Assembly: GCA_010279815.1 (NCBI GenBank)
Contig: QEOQ01000041.1
Span: 905,784 to 969,783, forward strand
Length of the DNA: 64,000 nucleotides
Direction: 5' to 3'
Origin: Brachionus plicatilis
Taxonomy: Eukaryota > Rotifera > Eurotatoria > Ploima > Brachionidae
Shown here: positions 56,501 to 64,000 of the stretch, in pieces
Layout of the letters: each line of letters begins with the position of its first letter
How positions within the stretch are numbered: position 1 is the stretch's first letter
Made by a program: the position numbers and the translations under genes
The notes under the pieces: model-generated
What the model was told of the DNA's origin: nothing
Seen by the model: the letters and a program-made list of their open reading frames with translations, nothing else
Databases searched by the model: none

Positions 56501-59389
56501 TTTTCTAAATGAATATTGATATAAAATATTTTTTAACAAAAATTAACAAATTTTGTTAAAATTTAAAATATTCTAAAATTTCGTTTAGTTATCATATTTT
56601 AATCGGATTTTATACAATTTTAAAAAGATTGCTCCCCTCCAGATAAAAATTGCTCCCAACTTCCCTCTTCCTAATGAAAAGTAATTTGAAAAAACACTTA
56701 TATGTAAATTTTCCTTTTTTCACGTAAATTTACCAAAAAGACGCTTAATTTAACAAGACTTTTTTATCAGGAGCTCATACTCGATCAAAAATAATACAAA
56801 TAAGTATAAAAGAATAAACAAAATGTTCAATTTATAATTTGAAATAATTCAACTCAAGCAATGTGAAATTTTAGTACAAAAATTACAGTACAAAAAGGAA
56901 AATTTTTATAATTTTTTTTCTAATTGTGCAAAAATGGTTCTGCAAAAAGTACAATATTGTACAAATTTGTACAAAAGAATTTCAAGCTCTGCAAAAACTC
57001 TGCAATTTATTGCACACTTTAATCAAGAATTTTTTGATGGTGTGCATTTTACAGAAAATTGGAGAGTTTTTGCAGAGCTTGGAATTCAAATTTGTACAAT
57101 ATTGTACTTTTTGCAGTACCATTTTTGCACAATTTGAAAAAAAAATATAAAGTTTTTACTTTTTGTACTGTAATTTTTTTACTTAAATTTCACATTACTT
57201 TCAACTCATTATAATAGATAATTTGACGAAAATCAAATTTTCAGATTTTAAAATTTCGAACACCAAATCTATTAAAAATTATTCAAAAAATAAAAAAGAG
57301 GGAAAAATTTAAATTTGCTTAAACAAATGCCTAAATTTTTATCAATTTATATTAAAACATAATTTCATGTGAGCTATGATAAAAGGATAACAAAAAGTTA
57401 AAATTCCTTCCTAAACTACATGCTGAAAAGGATTGAACCTTTTTTTCTAAAAATTTGTTTTTAGTTAAAAATAATGATATAATTATTCAATATATATAAA
57501 TTATAAGTGAACATTTATGAATATTAGAATTTTTGGAAAGCTTGACTGGTTAAGTCCAAGAATTTTGTATTTAATAAGTTTTGTAAATTATAGTTTTATT
57601 ATTATTATTTTTATTATTAAGAATATGGTTTGGGCTAACAAATTTTGCTTTTAGCGTTCAATTCCATAAATTTGACTCACTCTGTTAAGCGAAAAAAAGC
57701 TTTAAAAAGCTTAGAAAAGATTTATTTTTGACTTAATTGCTCATGTTGAGTTTTTAGAATTTTTTTTATCATAAAATTTTAAAAGCTAATATTTACAAAC
57801 AAAAAAGTTTAATAAAAATCTTTTAAAAAAAGTTAACTATAAATTTTATCAATATTTAAAGGATGTAATTGGTAAACGTCCAATTTGGTATGTCAAATAC
57901 TCAGTAGGTTTTGACGATGACGGAAAACTAAATGGAATGGACTATGATTGGTATTCGACACCAGGCTATTCACCAAATGGATCATTAGCCTTTTCTTTAT
58001 ACAACTTTTTTGACAGTGCATACAATTGTCAAAATTATTCGATAAGACAGCACTTGGCTAAAACCAACAAAGCAGCAAGTACTGAAGTAAGATCACCAGA
58101 TGTTTTTAGTTGTTATACGGTTACCGAAAATGTAATGCAACATGTCGCAAACTATTTGGGTAAAGATCCGATTGAGGTAAGAGAAAGAAACTTTTTCAAA
58201 AAAGGCGACAAAACTGCTTGCGGACACAATCTACCTTATATAGAAATTGACAAAATTGTGCAAGAATTAAAAGAGACCAGTGACTACTATAATCGGAAGG
58301 TGGAAATCGAAAAATTTAACAAGGAAAATAAGTACAAAAAAAGAGGAATCTCTTTAATTCCAATGAGATACCCATTAACCTATAACCTTGGCTATTATAA
58401 TGCTTTAGTGGCAATCAGACACCATGATGGTTCAGTATCTGTCAGCCACGGTGGCATTGAAATGGGTCAAGGTATTCATACAAAGGTTGCACAATGTATA
58501 GCCTACGAGTTTGGAATACCAATTGAGATGGTAAGTGTCAAAAATACAAATAACTTGGTAAATCCAAATATTCTCTGGACTGGTGGAAGTGTAACATCTG
58601 AACTTTGCTGCAAGGTATTTTATAAAATTAATAAATATTTTTAAGTTTTAATTTTTTTCAAAGAGTGTAATCGGTGCTTGTAATATTTTAAAAGAACGAC
58701 TTGAGCCAATAAGACAACAAATGCCGGCTGGCTATACCTGGGCAGAATTAATTGAAAAAGCTTTTTCTCAGAATACGGACTTGTCCGCTATGTATTTACA
58801 AAGAGCGGGACATTTCGAAGACATAATGACATATGACGTTGATGCTGCGGCATGCACTGAGGCTCTTATTGATACTTTGACAGGCGAAACACAAATTTTA
58901 AGAACTGACATCTTGTACGATTGTGGCCAAACGTATAATTTGAAAGAATGATTCAAAATTAATTTAAATTCAATTGTTTTTTTTTGAAGAATGAATGGTT
59001 TAATTGATGTCGGACAAGCTGAAGGTGGATTTATGATGGGCTTAGGTTATATGATGCTGGAAACAGCGATTTTTGATCCAGAAACAGGAAAATGTGTTAA
59101 CAATGGAACTTGGGAGTACAAGCCGCCAATGGCTAAAGATGTACCCATAGATTTTAGAATTAAATTTGTTGAGAATAAACCAAATCCATTAGGTGTTCTT
59201 GGAAGCAAGGCAACTGGTGAGCCCCCTCTTATTTTAAGCAACTCGGTATTGTTTGCAATTCGGGCGGCTATTGAAGCTTCGCGCAAAGAAAAAGGCGTAG
59301 ATGGACATTTTAAATTAGATTTACCTGCAACAATAGACAAAGTTCAACAAGCTTGTTTGATAAATCTTAAAGAATTTAGTTTAAACTAG
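53513..59389 (+). CDS. Molybdo-flavoenzyme of the xanthine dehydrogenase / aldehyde oxidase family
   Basis: Coding exons: 53513..53555, 53625..53685, 53736..53838, 53892..56069, 57862..58614, 58664..58932, 58990..59389; 1268 aa (human XDH 1333). The family oxidises purines or aldehydes using two [2Fe-2S] clusters, FAD and molybdopterin. First cluster: CHEGGCGCC (Cys40, 45, 48) and Cys70. Second: QCGFC (110, 113) and CRC (145, 147). An FAD domain follows (FMNGNTSIGV, GNVHIRNVASWAGNLA). Moco domain motifs are VKQIGGAFGGKTTRA, GGIEMGQGIHTKVAQ and GEPPL with the base Glu1213. An Arg (872) stands where XDH has its substrate Arg, but the XDH substrate Glu is not obvious in DLNDCM, and the flanking sequence (STEVRSPD) looks more like invertebrate aldehyde oxidases. 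I therefore leave XDH versus AO open. Intron 4 (1.8 kb) hosts a foldback element. Confidence 0.93.
56857..57199. mobile_element. Foldback MITE with 9-bp TSD in the XDH-type intron
   Basis: The ends are AGCAATGTGAAATTTTAGTA and, inverted, AGTAATGTGAAATTTAAGTA; the arms pair for about 150 bp each (tctgcaaaaagtacaatatt / aatattgtactttttgcag and others), leaving a tiny loop. A perfect 9-bp duplication ttcaactca flanks it (56848-56856 and 57200-57208). The arms also contain the palindrome gtacaatattgtac. There is no coding capacity. A one-armed relative lies at 51822-52004. The structure suggests MULE-type mobilisation. Confidence 0.88.
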
Positions 59390-59698
59390 ATTTTTTAAAT
59401 TTAAAACAAAATTTTAGCTGACTATTTTTAGTTTTTGTTTTAGGTGAAATATAAAATTAATAAAATTATTGATAGGAAAATACAGAATAATTTTTTTTAC
59501 TTTTTTTATTTTATTATTACTAAAATTTATTAAATTTGCTTTACCTAATATGTGATTTTTCTCTGACTAACTTCAAAATTTACTGGACTTGTTAATTTTT
59601 AATAGCTTATTTAGTCTCATCTATTATTTAACTAAACAAAATTTAATTATCAAAAAATAATTGGCAAACGATCTTAAAATTTCAACTCGAATAAATTT
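59390..59698. other. XDH-type gene 3' flank
   Basis: 309 bp between the stop codon and the first recognisable retroelement codon. AT-rich, nothing specific. Confidence 0.4.
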
Positions 59699-60723
59699 TA
59701 ATCAAATCCTTTTACCATCACTGATGGAGTAAAGCAAGGGGGGATTTTATCACCTTATTTATTCAATTTTTACATAAATGAGTTTTTAGATACCTGCGAT
59801 AGTCTCAAAATTGGGTGCAGAATAGGTCCTCATAATTTATCTATAATTGCGTACTGTGATGATATTGTTCTTCTTAGTCCAACAAGATTCCATTTAAAGA
59901 TCCTTCTAGATAAATGTAGCCTGTTTGGAACTCAATGGAAAATAAATTTTAACGCGAAAAAATCTGTAATATATTGTTCAGAACACCAAGGAAACAAATT
60001 GAATGTAAAAAGGGATTTCTTTTTAAATGGGAGCATTCTTGAAAGAGTCTCTAACTTAACATACCTTGGTCTTCCGATTGGTAACCAAAATTTCTTAAAT
60101 AAGTACTGGGATGAAAAAGTCAATAAAGTTCAGAGGGCTTTATATTCATTAAGGGGAATAGGATGTAGGGCATATGGGTCGAATCCTATAGTTCTAGCTA
60201 AAATCTTTAATATTTACTGTCAACCAATAATGAGCTATGGCTTAGAAATGCGCTTTATTAAAAAAACAAAATTGAGCGAGTATGATAAATCTCAAGCTTG
60301 TCTGATTAAAAGAAATCTTGGTCTATCCAAGTTTGCAAGAAACACTCTCCTATAAATGCTCTAAGGGTTAATAAAATTAGTAAGCTTTACTTAAAGTATA
60401 AAATACTATTTTTTCAACAAGTTAAAAGTCTAGAAAAAGTCAAAGTTGTTTTCGATTATCTCAAGAACTACTATACCAACAGTAAATGTCCGCAGAATTC
60501 TTTCATTAACCAGTTAAGAGAAACAACAGAGATAGTTGGTAACTTGGAAGCTCTAAATTTTAAAGACTGTTTGTTGAGGCTAAATGAGCATTTTGATATT
60601 AAATTGAATAATATCAATAAAGAAGAATTAGTAAGGAAAATAATTAATCAATGTCGTTTGATTTCTGAGGATGAAATTAACTCCTCTTTCCAAAAAAATA
60701 TTTTATACAAAGTTCTAAGGTGA
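59699..60723 (+). pseudogene. Non-LTR retrotransposon reverse transcriptase, 5'-truncated, one frameshift
   Basis: Translation starts inside the palm domain: ITDGVKQGGILSPYLFNFYI (the QG-L-P-LFN-Y block), then IIAYCDDIVLLSPT with the YxDD catalytic aspartates, then NVKRDFFLNGS and LTYLGLPI. The long C-terminal region stays open to about 60350, where one base change of frame separates ...NLGLSKFARNTL from PINALRVNKISKLYL; the second frame is open for another ~120 codons to a TGA at 60721, just before the N gap. The upstream finger domain and any endonuclease are missing. With only one lesion in ~1 kb, insertion looks fairly recent. The element may resume beyond the gap. Confidence 0.85.
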
Positions 60724-60725
60724 AC

Positions 60726-60796
60726 NNNNNNNNNNNNNNNNNNNNNNNNNNNNNNNNNNNNNNNNNNNNNNNNNNNNNNNNNNNNNNNNNNNNNNN
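60726..60796. other. Assembly gap of 71 N
   Basis: The run of Ns begins two bases after the retroelement ORF stop codon. The gap size may be an estimate. It probably covers the 3' end of the retroelement, because sequence after it looks like a retroposon tail. Confidence 0.95.
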
Positions 60797-61171
60797 AATC
60801 GTCCATGGGACGTAGTTTAATTTGTCAATAAATAATAATAATATTAATAATAATTAATTAAAATTGAAGATTTTAAAATAGTTCTCACTGTTTAAAGTTA
60901 TACTCAATTTTTAGGAGGGATATTAAATAATTGATAAATAGGGAGATTTTTTAATGTTCCGATGTTTTGGAAACAATGAAAATTTATGTTTGTCAAATAT
61001 TGTTTCTAAGCATAAAATAATTCTAAAAATATAAATTTTTTAGGTATAAAATAATTTTAGAAGTTTTCTTTGATTTTTAATAGAACAAAAGACAATCCCT
61101 CGCAAAAAATTTAGATCCTAAAAATTTTAATTTTAAAAAGCTTGATGAAAATTCAAAATACAAAATTCAAA
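60797..61171. other. Retroelement tail and Tan-like gene upstream region
   Basis: Just after the gap, gtccatgggacgtagtttaa is followed by a (aataat)n-type tract at 60820-60860, which looks like the 3' tip of the preceding retroelement. The remaining ~300 bp is AT-rich and should contain the promoter of the next gene. Confidence 0.45.
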
Positions 61172-62819
61172 ATGGATAAAAGAGATGATATTCCCTATTT
61201 TGAATGTCGCGGAAATCATTACCAATGTGGACATGCCATTGTTTGATTTTTTGAATTTCAAATTTATCAAATATTTAATTATTTTAAGGGAAATCGATTC
61301 GAAGCAAATATTAGAGATTATTTAAAAAAATTTTCTGAATTTGAACATTATCTTTTGCCAAGTTTAGAAACTGAGGAAGGAAAATCTGTAATTTTACAAA
61401 AATTGATTGTTTCTTAAAACTCAAATTTGTTTAAGATGTTAGAAACTTTTGTCTCAATTACCAACAATAAATTTCCTTGGTATATTGACGAGATGAAGGG
61501 AATAGCTGATGGATGTGGTCTTCCTTTTGAATATGTAACTTTAGGAAATAAAAAATTAAAATTAAAATTAAAAAATACTTAAGATCCTAGTTCTTAATTT
61601 TCGGGTTGAAATGCTGTGCATAACCAAGAACAAAAATGATGTTTTGGTGATTGATGAAACCGAATTCGAGGAATTAATGGAGTGTTCTGATTTTTGCTTG
61701 AATAACCAAGATTATGTAATCCAAATTTTTTTTTTTTGTAAAATTTTTACTAAAAAATCTAGAAATTAATCCTGCATAACGAAGATACTTCTAAAGCAGT
61801 TTACAACACTGGTTATATTGTTTCGTGTGAAATAAATTCTGATAACCCTGATTATCCAAAAGAAAAATTCACTTGTTTTTGTTATCCTGGACATTTACCG
61901 GGAAATGCATTCGCTTTTAACTCCAGCGGGTTTACATTTTCTGTCGATGCTCTTGTTCCGCATCATATTGCACTGAAAAGATTTCGTATTTTTAATTGTA
62001 ATAAATTTTGAAAATTAATAAAAAATAATTTATAGCTCGACAAATTGTGAGTAGAGCAATGCTTTCAGCCAAAAATTTGAAAGATCTAGAGGATATGTTA
62101 TTAAATACACCAATAGCTTATGGCTTTTGGTAAATTTAAAGCTATCATTTTTTACATTAAATTATTAGAATAAAGTAAAATTAAATTATTATTTTAAGTG
62201 TGAATCTTGGATATTATGGTGACAAATGGGCTGACTTAAAAACTGAATGGAATAGCGAGTATCCTGAAGAGAAGCAAAGTTTAATTGAAAATATTCAGCC
62301 AGTTATGTGGAACTATGAACTTGGACCGAATCTAGAGTCAAATAAAACAACTAAAGTATCAAAACATTGCATCATTTCCTCTCATCAAACTTCCAAAATG
62401 TCATCGTATTATTCAATTGGTTATTGTTGTCACTTTAATCAGTGGGCAAAGTTCATAATTTTGTATATATAAAGCACTATTTTTTTGTTCAAGTTATGAG
62501 AGATTACCATTAAAACAATGTGTGGTGCACAGTTCTAGGAACAGAAAAAAGAGAGCTGATCTAATGAAGCCACCTCAAACATTGGAGGATTTGCTTAGTT
62601 TTGCTTTTGATGATAAAGATGAAAAATACCCAATATATCGCAGTAAAGAGAACTACTCAGTTCAGTGTATAGCAACAGGTAATTTTTTTTTATTAATTAA
62701 AAACTTGAAAGAGTAAATTTTTCTTAATTTAAGCTCTATTTGATCTTAATTTAAAAAGAGTTTGTATTTATGATGGAAGGGTTTCAAAAGAAAAACCAAT
62801 AATTATATTGCCATTTTGA
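61172..62819 (+). CDS. Tan-like / peptidase C45 family Ntn-hydrolase
   Basis: Nine coding exons: 61172..61240, ~61290..61408, 61436..61534, 61584..61715, 61763..61985, 62036..62129, 62199..62450, 62494..62678, 62734..62819; about 419 aa. My base count of exon 2 is uncertain by one. The family (acyl-CoA:6-aminopenicillanate acyltransferase fold) includes Drosophila Tan, which splits N-beta-alanyl-dopamine to dopamine. Collinear landmarks are FECRGNHYQCGHAIGNRFEA, IADGCGLPFEY, ECSDFCLNNQDY-KLILHNED (Tan: GCSTICVNRNGYSFLGHTED), FPRQIVSRAMLSAKNLKD, FCVNLGYYG, LKQCVVHSSRNRKKR and LFDLNLKRVCIYDG. The Cys in ECSD aligns with the autoprocessing, N-terminal nucleophile Cys; it is preceded by Glu, not Gly. 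Retroelement parts lie on both sides but none interrupts it. Substrate in this animal is unknown. Confidence 0.8.
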
Positions 62820-63104
62820 CCATAATAACAATTAAATTTTTTTTTGGTCTCCTATAATAAAATTAATAACCATTTTAAATCTATTGGTGACAACTGTTGA
62901 TAATTCATCAATTTAGAATTTTAAATAGATGGCTTTAATATTTTTTATTTAACCTGATTGTCTTATTTGTTAGTAAAATGAACCCGGAAATAAACCTGTT
63001 TTTTTTTGATATTTTATCATTTTGATCAAGAAAATACTTTCATTCAATTCTTTCAATCTTGCCACTTTTTTTATTTATAAAAAAATGGAAATATAGAAAG
63101 TAAG
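62820..63104. other. Tan-like 3' flank
   Basis: AT-rich, 285 bp; nothing recognised before the retroelement. Confidence 0.4.
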
Positions 63105-64000
63105 ATGAATAAGGACTTAGTTGAATTAGAACAGTGGCTTTTCAAGTGGAAAATGAAAGATTTCGGTTAAAAAGTCTTGCTCAATGATTTTTACTAAAAA
63201 TAACAAAGAAAGTTCTGTGTTTAATTTAAGGATTTATGGGAATATAATCGAAAGCTTAAAAGAAATAAAGTTCCTAGGTATTAAATTTGATTCTAAATTA
63301 ACCTTTTCTTCAATGATAGAAGAAATTAAAGAACGTTGCAATTCAAGGCTAAATTTAATAAAAATCTTGTCGAATAAAAAATGGAAACTTGACTTAAACA
63401 CTTTAGGAAACCTTTATAAGTCTTTGATTGGATCTAATCTAGATTATTCTTTTCCTTATCTTACTCTCTTTCAGGAACTAATTGAGTTGAGTGAGAGATA
63501 TGTTAGGGCAGGACTGAGCCATTCTGTTCTATTAACTGTTAGACTGGTGGAAGAATATAGCAAAGGTTTCGAATCAAGATACATCGAGTACCCAACTCCA
63601 TTGTGTAATTGCTACCTTACTATTTCTTCTTTTTTTCCTGAATCATCAAATATTTAAAAATATGTATTCTGTTACTCTCTATCAAAATTTATAATAATAA
63701 TAATAATAGGAATAAGCTAAAGCAAGCAAGCTTGCGGAGATGACCTACTAGGAGGACATCTATGGTAGCCGAAATTGCGCAGAAAAGATGGAAAATAGCT
63801 GACAAATACATTATTTTTTTTTTTTTAGTTCAGTAAGAGTCATTGTTTAGTTTAATCTAAGAAAGTATTGTGTGGAATTAAGTAAGTATTATCTAATTTT
63901 AATTTTAATATTTATCTACTTTTTAACTTTATTTTAATTTTTTTTATTTAATCTGAAGGAGCTTTAGCTCGGTACAGATATACAAATAAATAATAATAAA
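63105..64000 (+). mobile_element. Non-LTR retroelement 3' part with complete-looking 3' end
   Basis: The coding remnant begins in a broken frame (LVELEQWLFKWKMK, the W--KW-M block after the YxDD region) and is open from 63184 to 63657: RIYGNIIESLKEIKFLGIKF, then DSKLTFSSMIEEIKERCNSR and NLYKSLIGSNLDYSF, all typical of CR1/Jockey-like reverse transcriptases. The C-terminal ~60 codons are unrelated to that pattern. A 3' UTR follows with ataataataata, the aagcttgcggag block shared with 11.45 kb, and a last block ending ctgaaggagctttagctcgg, tacagata, then an aataa tail at the window edge, shared with 48.16 kb. It is 5'-truncated and frameshifted, hence dead. Confidence 0.75.

Overview
This is a eukaryotic nuclear window, about three-quarters A+T, from a small invertebrate animal. 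The evidence is animal orthologues (RhoGDI, RPL7, UBE2S, CFAP206, POFUT2, CCDC89, a rhodopsin-family GPCR), GT/AG introns mostly of 45-70 bp, a cilium/flagellum gene (CFAP206) and many transposon relics. An AT-rich protostome such as a monogonont rotifer fits, but that is inference. No operons, CRISPR arrays or prokaryotic features are visible. I rebuilt the genes by hand from splice consensus, frame continuity and remembered family sequences; no database search was run.

Layout. 0.8-1.5 kb: RhoGDI (-). 3.9-6.8 kb: short-form PHGDH and exosome subunit RRP42/EXOSC7 (both +). 8.5-9.6 kb: RPL7 (-). 11.4-13.3 kb: a retroelement 3' fragment, a degenerate ~78-bp tandem repeat and a foldback element. 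14.6-15.6 kb: UBE2S (-). 16.3-21.8 kb: a transposon nest with a Merlin-like element, a hAT-type MITE, a GC-rich TA-flanked foldback, a non-LTR reverse transcriptase relic, a pogo-like relic split by a foldback element, and a broken partial copy of UBE2S. 22.9-26.0 kb: CCDC89 and POFUT2 (both -). 27.1-29.8 kb: a MULE transposase remnant, an inverted repeat and a second copy of the 12.9-kb foldback. 30.2-35.5 kb: CFAP206 (+, 13 exons). 40.7-43.0 kb: a single-exon peptide-type GPCR (+). 45.1-49.8 kb: a GH18 chitinase-like protein with an altered catalytic motif (-). 50.2-53.2 kb: a C1orf50/DUF2452 gene whose long intron is full of mobile DNA (-). 53.5-59.4 kb: a xanthine dehydrogenase/aldehyde oxidase family enzyme (+). 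59.7-64.0 kb: two non-LTR retroelement 3' parts flanking a Tan-like amide hydrolase gene (+) and a 71-base N gap.

The genes are unrelated housekeeping, ciliary and secretory-pathway genes and do not form a pathway. The most unusual content is the repeat fraction: several short, near-palindromic elements with intact target-site duplications (8 bp, 9 bp or TA), including three sequence-unrelated foldback types with 9-bp duplications that look MULE-mobilised, in the same window as a MULE SWIM-domain remnant.
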